The notes: generated by a model from the letters alone, not told the origin. A stretch of DNA of 64,000 bases from Chondrilla cf. caribensis (GCA_964020155.1 OZ026558.1:3645969-3709968); one strand, 5' to 3'. Positions 27,302-40,208 are shown, numbered from the stretch's first letter. A program made the numbers and translations.

Positions 27302-27479
27302 CTACATTTTGAACTGAATATCCAAACATCATTCAAAAAATACAGAAAAAGGAGACTACAGAGCAGTGCTTAAGTTCAGTTTTTATACTCAGTCTGTATC
27401 TATTATTATAGCAGCTTTTATACTGTATCTATAGCAGATGCAACCACACATACACTATGCATCAATGAAGTTCCTTATT

Positions 27480-28046
27480 TCATTCAAATTTATCGCCATA
27501 CATTCCTTGAGTGTCAGGGTCATCAACAGTGCACCAAAACTTGACATTGGCGGCTGCCATTTCTTTTCGACTAATTTTCCCAGACTTGTCTTTATCAAGC
27601 AAGTTGAAGCCCCCCCTGCTCTCTTCTTCACCAAAACCTCCGGCTTCCATTGCAACCTTGTACTCGTCCCAAGTCACATATCCGTTATTGTTTTTGTCCA
27701 GGACGTCAAAACATGCATTATCGAGCTTTTCCGACATAGTCATTTCTCCCTTGTCCCTTCTATCAATCTCAGCCAATGACCATGCCGCGGCGAGCTCTCG
27801 AAATTTCTTCTTGTCGGCTTGTACTCCTTCGGTCACTCCTAATGCGTCCGTGAATTCCAAAGTAACTGCTCGCAGTTTAGCAATTTCACCCAGGCGGTCA
27901 GGAGCGACTTTTGCAAGTCTGTCAACAGAAATAAGCCAGTCTTCTTTTGAAACTTAGCCGTTCTTGTTCACGTCGATAGTTTTGAATAACTCGTCGACAC
28001 GTTTGACCCACTTGGCGTTCTTCAGATAGTCTTGGACAGTTGCCAT
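27480..28046 (-). pseudogene. Sarcoplasmic-type EF-hand calcium-binding protein with stop in EF loop 1
   Basis: Intronless 567-nt frame on the minus strand beginning MATVQDYLKNAKWVKRVDEL and ending at TGA (27482-27480). Length (188 codons before the stop) fits the sarcoplasmic or luciferin-binding four-EF-hand family. Calcium loops visible: DVNKNG near residues 25-30, DKNNNGYVTWDE in the middle and DKDKSGKISRKE towards the C terminus. Codon 31, right after the first loop's Gly, is TAA (minus strand 27956-27954), where YVSKED would be expected. The rest is open and well conserved, so the lesion is recent, is a sequence error, or translation restarts downstream. Such proteins buffer cytosolic calcium. 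The lack of introns could also mean a retrocopy. Confidence 0.7.
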
Positions 28047-28117
28047 CTTCGTCAGTCAAATGGAGTAATTGGTTACGGGATTCGCTCAGTAAAACAGGTA
28101 CAGCTTATTGCAAAGCA

Positions 28118-28375
28118 GGAATGAAATCGCGAGTAAACCACCAAGGACCGATCGCTCCTATTAGATTTTCTTCGAACAGATTTAAACTTGTTCTAGTCTG
28201 TGGTTAATTTATATTACCGAATACACGCTCTGGTTATCAGACGGTATGCAGTTAATTTATGCGTTTCTATAGAGACAGTGCAGTTGTCTTTATAGAATGG
28301 TAAATCACAGACTAGAACAAGACTTACTAGTTTAAACCTGTTCGAAGAAGATCTAAGCTATGGATTTCATTCAGT
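28118..28375. repeat. Fold-back element with about 50-bp imperfect arms
   Basis: Left arm (about 28163-28201: TCTTCGAACAG, then CTTGTTCTAGTCTGTG) pairs with the right arm (about 28305-28353: CACAGACTAGAACAAG, then CTGTTCGAAGA), with a few extra bases on the right. An outer GAATGAAATC/GATTTCATTC pair extends the arms. It lies just upstream of the EF-hand gene start. Confidence 0.7.
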
Positions 28376-28799
28376 TATGAGGTATCAGGTATTCTTATTT
28401 AATGTGGTGAACCGTTAGCGATAGGCTATTTAAGTAGCACCCACAAAGAAAAGAAAGGGTATACAAAGTAAAAAGAATAAGTATAAATATAATATTGGAA
28501 TAAAAAATTAAATAGAATAAAATGAAATTTAAAATAAAATTTGTAGAAATTTTCAAATTTAAATGGGGTCGGCAAATGTACGAGTAATAACACAACATTG
28601 AGCACATGCAATGGACAGAAATATGGAAGTACATAGATGATCAATAAGAGAAAAATTGATTACAAAGAGTTGAAATTTTCTTGAAATCAGTGGTTCCTCG
28701 GACATGCACTGGTAATGACCTCCAAACAGAAGCACCCACGAAACTGATTCAGAAAGACCTTTGACCCAGAGAAGTACAAAGAGGAGGCAGATTATGTTG

Positions 28800-29045
28800 A
28801 GAAGACATTGTTTATTTTGTCTCTACAAACACCCACCCACACTGCCCACACATATACACATGTGCACGTGTATACACACACAGCACACGTGCACGTAATA
28901 TGTAGAGGAGTCCAAGGATCTGCAGATGGGACCATTGAAGATGTGGGTTGAGCATGCAATGGATATTTGGCACAGCTCCAGCAGCTGCTGTGAAATGGAT
29001 CTTCTAGCTGATCTGTGCACTGATGGAATGATGGAGTGGATAATA
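28800..29045 (-). mobile_element. Inverted copy of the retroelement 3' end
   Basis: Reverse complement matches about 25975-26205, including GTAGAGACAAAATAAACAATG and the CA-rich stretch beside it. Together the two copies form a 3-kb inverted pair around the EF-hand gene. Confidence 0.7.
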
Positions 29046-29248
29046 ACACTTAAAATATTAATTGGGGTCATGTTTTGAGGTTCTACAAGTTTGAATTTCG
29101 ATGAACTTTGCAAGTTTAAAAAAGTATTGATTCACAAAATTGACCTGTCATTTTGATGGTATTCTTCTTACTGTGTGTGTACAAACAAATAAAAACTTAC
29201 ACACCCTCACACACTTATTCACACATTCTGTATGTCCACTCACTACAG

Positions 29249-29415
29249 GATCAACTGAAGGTACAGTTGATGAAGACAAGAAGAACTCTCCCATCCCATC
29301 ACATTATGTCAATGTGGAATTGGATGACGGAAGTGTTCCCATGACAACCAGCCCTGGTTACATGCCGGTTGAAAGGATGACTGAAGGTCCCAAACCTCTT
29401 TATGGAAACTTGTGA
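29249..29415 (+). pseudogene. Orphan receptor tail exon (type 1)
   Basis: A complete tail exon with acceptor CACTACAG, encoding PSHYVNVEL, SPGYMPVERM and PLYGNL, then the usual 3' UTR. One codon is inserted before YVNV, and MQV has become MPV. No TM or ectodomain exon precedes it: the 29056-29160 flank matches spacer sequence downstream of class A genes, fused to the class C tail intron at about 29161. It is a remnant of another array copy. Confidence 0.8.
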
Positions 29416-29556
29416 ATGACTTGAAATGGAGTGTTGTTTTGTGCTTTGTGTTGACATCAAGTACTGTGTGTATACATGTTAGATCTTATTGTAGAGAACA
29501 GAATGTGAATTTATATAGTACTTTTATCACTTGTACATTTGTACTTGTGTCATTAG

Positions 29557-30655
29557 CAGACTGTCCAACAGTCCCGATTTAGGCGGGACAGTCCCGATTT
29601 GGAAGCCCTTGTCCCTAATCCCGATTTAGCCTGGTTTTGTCCCGAAAACTGAGGAATAAGCAGATTTTTGTAATATGGAAAACTTTCTTGTCTGTAGTCT
29701 AGATAAATTTATTCAGTATAAGTAAAAACGTTCAGTAGATTCGATTCCTCTAAGCTATCCCTGGCATTGTGCGCTAAATGCGACCATTTTAACCATTGCG
29801 CAATATCATAAATAGGTTATAATAATAAAAACTAGGCGTGCACTACGTGCAGAACCTCGCTGTTACCATGGTAGATTGGTCCCATAAAAAACCTAAATAG
29901 TTTGGACACGACTGAAATAAGAATCGCAACGCAACTTTCCAGGGCAATGACGTCATACAAAAATGTCTGCCAAAATGGATGTCATCATGGCTGACCAATT
30001 CGAAGGCCCGAAAGACGATTCGCTAAACCCTACTCCGAAGCTCAATAAAATCAAAATTTCTTATTCAGTATCTTTAGAAATATATAGCGTCCATAGTTTA
30101 AGACTCTTCGTTGCTGTCTGGCTTGGAGAATGACGTTATTAGGGAGTGAAACGGTGAGTGAATTCAATCACGCTTCGTACGACCATGACTTAGTTAATAC
30201 AAATATCTCTTGCCTCACGACGTAGCACAGTCGTGCCCCCTTTCATAGGAATGTACGAATTGTTGCGTTCTGCTAAAACCATTTTGCAACTTTCGACGAA
30301 AGAAAATGCACCTGGGCCCTAATGTCATAATTTCTAGACCCGAAAGTCATTAAACGTGTGGGCGACCTCGATCGGACTCCCCTATGTGACGGAAACAATT
30401 AACCTCGCTTCCGCTCGGTGATAATGTTGTCAATGTTGGATACGTGTAAAATTCAGTGTTGTATTCCATACAGAACACTGAAGAAAAATGTCAAATTCAA
30501 TATCAATTTGTTGTATTCTACATGAATTAATTTAATATCATTCCAATTTGGACAGTTTTGAATTCTTAATGTTGTATAAAGGATGTACCCTATGAATATG
30601 TGGACCTATATTATAGGTGTCCCTATTTTCTGTGGTTACCAGGTTGGACAGTCTG
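29557..30655. mobile_element. DNA transposon (non-autonomous), 13-bp TIRs, CATTAG target duplication
   Basis: Perfect terminal inverted repeats CAGACTGTCCAAC and GTTGGACAGTCTG, flanked by CATTAG at 29551-29556 and 30656-30661. Removing the insert restores the receptor 3' UTR seen at R4 and R9-type loci (TTGTGTCATT, then GTCCTTGAATGGAG). At 1,099 bp it has no transposase frame. A 6-bp duplication fits few cut-and-paste superfamilies, so I do not assign one. Confidence 0.88.
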
Positions 30656-30779
30656 CATTAGTCCTTGAATTGAGTGTTGTTTGTTGCTATAGCTGTGTTT
30701 TCCTCTTATTATTTAGACAATTGGGGTTGATTTTTATATTCTGTTATTAGTAAAGTAGTGCAAACCCCAATCAATCAAT

Positions 30780-31085
30780 CAATGACACAGACTGAACACG
30801 TCTCCTAGACAGGAGGTCGCCCTTACATTACACAACTGCATAGTCTGTACTGTTTGGAGCAAGAACAGATTCGGTCAACAAAATTAATACTATTTAAAAT
30901 TGTCCATCCATCGTAATCGAGGTCTTCCTCTAGGCCCTCTCCCCTCCACAACACCTTTGAACACTCTCCTGGTACATCTCTTCATATCCATACCTTCCAC
31001 TCTTCCCTTCCATTCCTCCTGTCTCTTCTTCATCGTCTCCAGCACCCCTACTTGCCCCAGCCCCAAAAATTTCTTCATTGGTGGT
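30780..31085 (-). mobile_element. Second copy of the RT C-terminal fragment
   Basis: Minus-strand RPRGRPRLRWMDN frame, 92% or so alike by eye to 13790-14000, in the same position relative to a receptor 3' UTR. Confidence 0.6.
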
Positions 31086-31309
31086 AATTGTTGCTTAATA
31101 TATGTGTACGGATATGAGAAAAGGGGTACTTCTTTATTTTTCGTGCTTTTGCGTTTTTTGGTATCAGTCGATAGCGCTATCCCAGAGCATTACGATGACT
31201 CAAACCATTTTTCCGTACGTTGCTTCCTCATCGAGTTATGCGGAAAATTAGCAGCCATTCCGGAATATCGCGAAAGTGAGAACGAGCGTAGTTAAGGTTA
31301 GTCTGGGCT

Positions 31310-32060
31310 GTTACAGACTGTAGAATACCTTTTTAAATATCGGGAATTTATAAGACTGTTTGACCACTGATTACCACATGTTAGAGGATGTATAGTCATA
31401 GATAATACCATTAAACTTAGGTATTCTTCATCAATGGCTATGGTACTATACAATGGCTCCCACTATCTCAGCCCTTTTCCTCCAGCTGCATGGTTATGCA
31501 GTAGTATCTAGACCTATTATCCTACCTTCCACCTCTGGGAAGGCTCACTACATACCGATTACCCACACTGACTGTACACCGGTGGATTTATCCTGTTACT
31601 ATTAAAAGGGAGGGGCTTTGATTATTCAATTTGGTGTTATCTATAATTGCAACCACAAAGTTAATTTTTTTCTTATATTAAGGAGAGGCAGTATTTCTGT
31701 CCATGATCACTAGACTGAGTATAATCCTTCCCAAACAAGCTCTTCCTGAATCACATGAAGTGAGCAAATTGTACTGCTTCAGAGACTGACCTTCACTAGC
31801 TTTATCACAACAAACATGTTTACAGTTTGAGGGGCTTACAGGGCTTCTTCACCTTTTGTCCTGATTGCACAATGTGTCAACTGCATGTTCCAAATAATCA
31901 TGATCCTTGTACAGTGGAAGCTACATAACCTGTCATTATGTTATTCAAAATGCAACATCATTTTTAATTTAAATTATCAAGCCATCATGATACTATGCCA
32001 ACAATAACCTGTCCGGATGACTGAAGGTCCCAAACCTCTTTATGGAAACTTGTGAATGAC
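31310..32060 (+). repeat. Copy of the class A first-intron block plus a tail-exon stub
   Basis: 31320-31980 repeats 14285-14960 and 37195-37790 (first introns of R5 and R9) but has no signal exon or Ig exon attached. At about 32010 it joins the last 45 bases of a tail exon (MTEGPKPLYGNL, stop at 32052-32054) and its 3' UTR. This is a rearranged scar of a lost class A gene. Confidence 0.7.
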
Positions 32061-32267
32061 TTGAAATGGAGTGTTGTTTTGTGCTTTGTGTCAACATCAA
32101 GTACTGAGTGCATGTATACATTATGTCAGAACGTATTGTAGAGAACTGAATGTGAATTTATATAATTATATTAGTACTTTGGGTCAACTGTAAAATACGA
32201 TCACTGATGTTGGAAGAGCTCGAAGTCTCGCTATCCGAGTGCATGTGTATAAAGGGCGTAGATTGAA

Positions 32268-32277
32268 GGGTTTTCCC
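32268..32277 (+). promoter_or_regulatory. GGGTTTTCCC motif upstream of R8 start
   Basis: 37 bases before the R8 ATG, identical to the R4 motif. Confidence 0.4.
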
Positions 32278-32916
32278 CTCACGATCAGCATGTGACACGC
32301 ATATTTGTACGGAATGTTGCGATTCTCAAGGAATTACTGTATAATATATTTCGTCTTTGTTTCAGTTCTCTGTACACCAGGTGAGTAGCTCGTAGTTTTT
32401 ACTTTGATGGAATTCGTTGCTTCGATAAGGGAATTGACCTAGGCTATAGAATTGACCCCCAGTTCCAGATGCGAAGGATACAGCGACTACCGGTTTAAAT
32501 CCCTCTTCGCTCCCAGTTGATGTTACTGTTAACGTTGGCACCACATGTACGACAGATTTGCCTGCCTTCTACCGACAAAGTCCTTCAACCAAATGTATGG
32601 GGTATAGACCAGGTGGACTTGGTCTACTGTTCTACAAGCCCCGCAAATACTCAATAATACACTGTGACATTATTTCTGGTGAGTGCTAACAGCAGAGAAC
32701 CATATCGTAGCTTTCTCGTGCAATTGACAATATGATCTACCTCAACTATATCTCCAAGTTGTGGTCTTACTAGTCAAAACGATTTAGTTCTGCTGTCATC
32801 AATAGAATTCTTATCCTAGCTTGTTTGTGTTACAGTCGCTATCGTGTTCAGCTCCCCACAAGACGACATCATTGAAATTTAATATAATGCATATATGATT
32901 GTGTTTATGTACTACA

Positions 32917-32962
32917 GTGGAGCCTCTCTATTAAGGACACTTACATAGAGAGGTTCCACTGT
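32917..32962. repeat. Short hairpin CAGTGGAGCCTCTCT / AGAGAGGTTCCACTG
   Basis: A near-perfect 46-bp fold-back in the R8 first intron, flanked by TA on both sides. It looks like a very small MITE or a solo hairpin. Confidence 0.6.
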
Positions 32963-35657
32963 ATGTACAAACTTTGTATGACATTGTGCTAGAAACAACA
33001 TGTCAAATACAGTCCAGGTTAATTTTTGCATTTGTACAAAATCCATTTATCATGATGATGTATGGTAAAGTATGATGAATATATATTACATAGACTCACC
33101 TATTGTGAATATTCTGTGGTATTATTGCACACAGGTGATGCTGACCTCTCCATCTCCACATCCACTCCTACTCCATGTTATGGAGATGTAGTGACTCTAG
33201 TGTGTCACCATCCTGACCTGGCTAGCAACCCTGGAAGGTACTTTACTACTGTACCAACATGGAGGGAGAATGGTGTAAGGATCACACCATCTACTGGTAT
33301 ATACACCACAGCTGACACATCAGAGGACCTCACTCATACAACTCTCACCATCACCATTACAGTGGACCACTTCAGGAACAAGTCATTCAACTATTCTTGT
33401 CTACTGGTATTAGCTGAGAATGGGCTACCTACTGGTGAAGTGGAAACTAGTGAAGACGTCACTGTAGATCCTGTTGGTGGGTGGGTGTTTGTGGAAATGC
33501 AAGTGTGAGGGTATGCAATATCATTAATATATTATGCAGAATAATGATGATATACTGAATGTGTACAACTGTGTATGAAATCGCATGCTATCAAAGTACT
33601 GTCATGTACAGTAGGTAGAGTAACTGCTGCTTTCCTATACTGTGTTGTTTATATGTCTCTATATTATAATCATACCAAGTGCACATTACCCCCTGCAGAA
33701 CCACGACCACCCTCCTCCATTGTGAACATTGACTGTAGTATCCCTACCAGCATTGCTTTCAACTGGACCCACACTCCAATGGAGTGCTACAAGAACAGGA
33801 TCAGCTACTATGTGTCCTGGGTGAATATCGACAACAACACTGAGAATGGCTCTGATGTCACTGGAGAACACATGTACAACATTACAGACCCTGTTTGCTA
33901 ATAGCAACTACACCATCAGTGTCCAGAGAGTAGTGGATGGGAATGTTCAGAGTACAGTTGTGTCTAGAGATGTCACAACCAGTGAGTTCAACTAGAACAT
34001 TATCCTCATTTCTTAAAGTTTTTATCAGATATACTTGTACATTTGGGATGTGATGGGTTGTTGGTAATTGTATGCGTGTAAATATATGTGTATTAAATGT
34101 ATGTGTACATGTGTGTGCATGCATGCGTGTGTACATGTGTATTACCTCGGGTGGTTTACTTTGGAGTGGGTGAGGACTGTACCTAGTCATTACTTCAAGA
34201 TGGTCCTGGCCCACCATTGTTTATACATGGTAGACGGTATCATTCTACTAGATATGTAAGTTAACATAATATCCTGTAGTACATCCATCTGATATAAACA
34301 ATGCTTCACTCCTAGTACATAACACAAGTACATGATGTCATGTGATAAAAAGCTATACTGGGTAAATACTTCATCCCACCCCACCCCCCTAGGGGTGATT
34401 GAACATCTCAGGTAGCACCCACTGTCTACAGTGTACACACTTGACTGTGTATAACTTTGCTTGTTGTGCAGGCAAACCTCTGGTTCTCCCAAAGACCCCA
34501 TCACTATCAGCTTGTTACAACAGAAACTTGACTCTGTACTGTGATGTGTCCCCACTCCACATACTCCAGTTCAGTGGAATTAACTGGATATTCAATTCAC
34601 ACCACATATTGGGTGGATTTGACACTTATGCTGTGTCAAGCAATGGTAGAGAGTTAGTGATTCACAATGTGACAGCAAGTACAGCTGGTGACTATGGCTG
34701 TGGTATTGAACTGAACAGTGGGACTCTAGTGGAAGGGGACACATACTCCATGCACCCCTTAGGTATGTATGTGTGTAACATGCATTGCAAATAATATTCT
34801 TGTCAGCAACTTTCTGTTCAATGTTGGCAATTCAGCGCATGTTTACATGTTCTGCACACGCAAACATGGCAAACGAAAGGTGTCTTGAGACATCTGTCGA
34901 ACTTGTGAATGAAGGAATATTGGCTGTACATGTATGGGACTATTCACTGATCCTAATGTATCTTTTGTTATCTGTCTTTCCTGTCCAGACTCACCAAAGG
35001 AGCCCTACAACATAGCTCTCACTCCTGGTGTTGCTAACATCAGTGTATCATGGGAACATGACAGGTCCTGTTTTGAGGGTCACGCGTTTGTTTTCATTGT
35101 TAGTTGGCAAAAAGCTTGCAGCTGTGACCTCTCTAAGCTGAGCACTGCAGTGATTGGAACAACCTACAACATTCAAGACTTGGAACCTGACACCAACTAC
35201 AGCATTTGTGTTTCAGCTGTAAGCTCTTCTGATGATCAAGTGAAGAGTGAGAGGAAGTGTCTTCACACCCAGACTTTGAAACGTGTTTGTAAGTGTTATT
35301 CTGACCTTCCACATACCGTACACCTGTGTGTTACTGGACGCAATACACAAGTTGCACATTTATGTTCACCATGCAGTAGAGTGGCATGTACATCCCACCT
35401 GAATATTGCATTAAGTAGTCAGAGTTTAAGGTTATACAGATAATATGCATGTGCAGTACATGTCCAATGAATGTACTTACATAACTGAAATGTACATGTT
35501 GCCATTCATGTGTACCTGGTGTACCTGTTTGTACAAAACTAAACTAAAGTGTACAATTCACCATGTACATTTGTTCTGACACATTTCTCCAAATTTCAAG
35601 CTATTTTTCCCCTTTTAATCACCCACTCACTATACCAACACATGCTAATTTGCACTC

Positions 35658-35664
35658 ACACACA

Positions 35665-35711
<47 letters not shown>
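35658..35711. repeat. (CA)n abutting the R8 TM-exon acceptor
   Basis: CA run ending in the CAG acceptor (35709-35711). Confidence 0.92.
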
Positions 35712-35875
35712 CTTCCTCTAAAACAGGTGGACTGTCCACAGGTCTCATTACTGGTATTGTGGTAGTCTGTGTTGTTGTCATTTTACTGACATTTCTAGCT
35801 GGTTGTGGAGTTGGAGTGATAGTACTAGTTGTTTGCCAGAAGAAGTCCAAACAGTCAACAAGTATGTTGTGTACA

Positions 35876-35989
35876 GTACTCTGTAGTACAGTAGGTGTAC
35901 TGTGTAGTACGGTAGGTGTACTGTGTAGTACGGTAGGTGTACTGTGTAGTACAGTAGGTGTACTGTGTAGTACAGTAGGTGTACTGTGT
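35876..35989. repeat. 21-bp minisatellite in R8 TM-tail intron
   Basis: Five or so copies of the same unit as at 12953-13086, with GTACAG/GTACGG variants. Confidence 0.9.
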
Positions 35990-36599
35990 ATCACTGTGGA
36001 GGTGCTGTGCTGTAATGGATATATGTATTCTTCTTACTGTGTGTGTACAAACAAATAAAAAATGACACCCTCACACACTTATTCACACGTTCTGTATATC
36101 CACTCACTACAGGATCAACTGAAGGTACGGTTGATGAAGACAAGAGGAACTCTTCCATCCCATCATATGTCGATGTGGAATTGGATGACGGAAGTGTTCC
36201 CATGACAACCAACCCCGGTTACATGCAGGTTGAAAGGATGACTGAAGGTCCCAAACCTCTTTATGGAAACTTGTGAATGACTTGAAATGGAGTGTTGTTT
36301 GTGCTTTGTGTCAACATCAAGTACTGTGTATATGTGTATTAGATCTCATTGTGGAGAACTGAATGTGAATTTAGTACTTTTATCACTTGTACATTTGTAC
36401 TTGTGTCATTTGTCCTTGAATGGAGTGTTGTTTGTTACTATAGCTGTGTTTAACTCTTATTGTTTAGACAATTGAATTTGATTTTTATATTCTGTTATTA
36501 GTAAAGTAATACTATGCGTATAGATCCTCCACATGAGTGAAGGCGTGTTGTGTTGCAAAACCCCAAACAATCAATCAATCAATTAATGACACAGGCTGA

Positions 36600-36910
36600 A
36601 CACATCTCCTAGACAGAAGGTCGCCCTTACAATATACAACTACATAGTCATCAAAGTGTGTACTGTTAGGAGAAAGAACAGATTACTTAGGTCCACAAAA
36701 TTAATAGTATCTAAAATTGTCCATCCATCGTAATCGAGGTCTTCCCCTAGGCCTTCTCCCCTCCACAACACCTTCGAATACTCTCATGGTAAATCTCTTC
36801 ATATCCATTCCTTCCACTCTTCCTTTCCATTCCTATTGTCTCTTCTTCATCGTTTTTAGAACCCCTACTTGCCTCTTCGAAATTTCTTCATTGGTGATAA
36901 TTGTTGCTTA
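36600..36910 (-). mobile_element. Third copy of the RT C-terminal fragment
   Basis: Matches 13690-14000 between R8 and R9, with several indels that break the minus-strand frame. Confidence 0.6.
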
Positions 36911-37023
36911 TATAGCGAATTGCAAAACCCCTTGGTAACTAATTACCAAAATCGATGACGTCGCTGTTCTTGCGTGCACGCGGCTTGCCCCAGCAATCGC
37001 TGTATCGACTCGTATGTAGATAA

Positions 37024-37033
37024 GGGTTTTCCT
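37024..37033 (+). promoter_or_regulatory. GGGTTTTCCT motif upstream of R9 start
   Basis: 48 bases before the R9 ATG, as in R5. Confidence 0.4.
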
Positions 37034-37080
37034 ATGCATTATCGGTTTGACACACCTATTCGATAGTGTATGACCGTGAT

Positions 37081-38684
37081 ATGTTGCGATTTTTTGTGAC
37101 AACGAATCGCTTTTATTGGATAATTTTCGTCCTCTCTACGGCCGCTATCTGTGGACCAGGTGAGTAGAGATCTTTGATCCGCTGTTACAGTAGTAGAATA
37201 CCTTTTTAAATATCGGAAATTTATAGGACTGTTTAACCACTGATTATCACATGTTAGAGGATGTATAGTCATAGATAATACCATTAAAGTTATGTACTAT
37301 ATATTCTTCATCAATAGCTATGGTACTATACAATGGCTCCCACTATCTCAGCCCTTTTCCTCCAGCTGCATGGTTGTGCAGTAGTATCTAGACCTATTAT
37401 CCTACCTTCCATCTCCTGGGAAGGCTCACTGCATACCAATTACCCACACTGACTGTACACCGATGGATTTATCCCGTTACTATCAAAAGGGAGGGGCTTG
37501 GATTATTCAATATGGTGTTACCTAATTGCAACCACAAAGTTAATTTTTCTGTTATATTGATATCATTATGTGCTATTTAGAAGAGGCAGATTTGTGTCCA
37601 CAATCACTGGACTAAGTATATTCCTTCCCACACACGCTCTTCCTGAATCACTTGAAGTGAGCAAATTGTACTGCTTCAGAGACTGACCTTCACCAGCTTT
37701 ATCACAACAAACATGTTTACAGGTTTGAGGGACTTACAGGGCTTCTTCACTTTTTGTCCTGATTGCACAATGTCTCAACTGCATGATAATAGCAATGTAT
37801 TCACATGCTTATAAATATAACATGTTTGAAATGAGTCGTGAAATTCTGTTTAAACAGTCCTCAGATATTTACTCTTTCACTATGCATGATTTCATGTAAA
37901 CTGTTTTGAAACTTAACAATAAGCACACAATTCTTGGTATGCCAGAACCCAAACTAATTTGAGGGGTTAACTATCTCTCCAAATTTGGGACACAAAACAA
38001 GCAACATTCACGCAAGATCAGAAGATTCTCTGGGAATATGTAGCTAATACCCAAGCTGACTTTAATCATAGGCAGGCTGTTTTTTAGATGACTAGAAAAT
38101 GGAATTTATTCAAATCGTGTCTTAATATAATTATCACTTCCCTAAATTTCGGCTGTATCAAGGGAGAATTTGCATAAACATGTATGTTTACTGTTGAAAC
38201 CTGATAAAGATGATGAAACAGCTAAATATTCAGGTTGAGGCTTAATCAGAATTTAACCATCTAATTCAAAACATGTTATATTATACTCAGATTTGTACTT
38301 CAGGTATTGTGATGTATCCACACTATAGGTGGTGGTCAAGTGTTCATAGAGGGACCAGCTGTTGAGAGTATCTGCTATGGGAGCACTATTATTCTGACAT
38401 GTTCCTACCCCAACATAATGGATATGGTGAATGGGAGGAGGAAGTACTTGTCTACAAGTAGTGAATGGACAGTGAACGGTAACAGGATATTACCAGATGG
38501 TATTACAACATCGATACAAGCAATCAACAGCACAACAGAGGGATTGGAGTTTACTATCGCAAGAAAACAGTTTGAAGATGACGTATTCTACTATTCTTGT
38601 TATATACTGTTGTACAATGGAAGCAGAGAGACTAGCAGTGATGTGAAGATTGACCCACCAGGTGAGGGAGTACACCTGTGTGCC

Positions 38685-38761
<77 letters not shown>

Positions 38762-40139
38762 CTTTGTGCATGTACGAGGTTGTGTCGGTGGAGAATTGAG
38801 ATAAATTGTTATTAATAAGCAATTGCCTAATCATCAATATAAATAAGTCAATGGGAGTGTTTTCACAAATTTGCCCAATATGTCCATGTACTGCTGTTCC
38901 ATATCATGTCATGTATGTTCAGGGTATCACTCAATATTTTGTGCCATTTTGCTGAATGTGTAGGATACATGATGGTGATGCTTTCTTTATTGATGTGCAT
39001 TATGCATTATATTATTCTGGTTACAATAATAGCCCACTGGGCTGTTGCCTCCCCGGTCTGTATGCATCATTTCGTCAAATTCATTGTCATTTGTCCAGAA
39101 CACCCCGCCCCTCCTACACTGAGAGAACCCATCACGACAACTCCATCTACCGTCACACTAGAGGTGGACCACAGGAATACTTGTTTTGAAAACTGTACTT
39201 TCCAGTATGAGGTCAAGGTTCACCCAGCTGGTAGTCACATGTCCATATCTACAACAACCCACTCTAATAATGTCTTCAATTTGAGTGGTCTCAGTGGAGG
39301 TACTAGGTACAGAGCAGAGATTGTAGCAGTGTGTGTAGAAGAGTCCACCATTAGAAGCAGTCCACTGAATATCAACTTTACAATGGAAGGTGATTTGAGT
39401 ACTTTTGCTATCACAACTTTGTATGTTGTTCAATATGCTCCCTCCACCCCTCTTATGTATTATACTTGAAATTTTCAACTTCCAGGAATCCCTATGTAAT
39501 AATATTTTTGATATTATTTCCAGTTAGTGCAACAACAACAGTGACTCCTCCCCCATCCTTGCCTAATGGCACTGATCCTACAGCCAATCCATCTTTTGAT
39601 ACAAGTAAGTGCAAACCTCCTCACACCTATAGCTGTGTGTGAGCCTCCTTATGTCAAGAGCTACATATCGTGGTGTGAGTTCCTATGTCTGCTTTCTTCT
39701 GTAGTTACCATCACATTGTCCACAGGTCTCATTGCTGGTATTGTGGTAGTCTGTGTTGTTGTCATTTTACTGACATTTCTAGCTGGTTGTGGAGTTGGAG
39801 TGATAGTACATGTTGTTTACCAGAAGAAGTCAAAACAGTCAAGTATGTTGTGTGCATACTTCTTATCCATACATCCCCTCCATTAGTATTGAACATTATG
39901 AGTTAGGCCCTAATTCCTATTGAATGTAATAAAGATTATTCATGTTCTCCACACCATACAAAAATGAATACATGTACATAATATACTCAATGTACATTGT
40001 GTGTATTATATGTACGTACATGAGCTGAAGGAGGAGGATTTGTGTATAAGATGTGTAAGATGTGTATGTGCATGAGTATGCACGGGTGTTTGTGTTTAGC
40101 GTTTGTGTGTGCGTGTGTGCGTGTGTGTGTGTGTGTGTG

Positions 40140-40208
<69 letters not shown>

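Larger units (their letters stand above)
32314..36276 (+). pseudogene. R8: class C receptor with a 1-nt frameshift in FN3-1
   Basis: Exons: signal 32314-32380, Ig 33135-33476, FN3 33699-33981, Ig 34472-34762, FN3 34989-35288, TM 35712-35861, tail 36113-36276. The layout is that of R4. FN3-1 is 283 nt where R4 has 282: ACAGACCCTGTTTGCT replaces ACAGGCCTTGTTGCT near 33888, so the frame ends at DPVC and a stop. All other exons are open, and the extracellular cysteines and tail motifs (SYVDV, NPGYMQV, PLYGNL) are intact. A single indel in an otherwise perfect gene suggests a null allele, very recent decay or a sequence error. The signal peptide contains IIYFVFVSVLC. Confidence 0.75.

Noticed and set aside
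27511..27957. 148-residue + strand frame rich in Ser/Pro
   Set aside because: It is antisense to the EF-hand gene, whose minus-strand frame has clear calcium loops.
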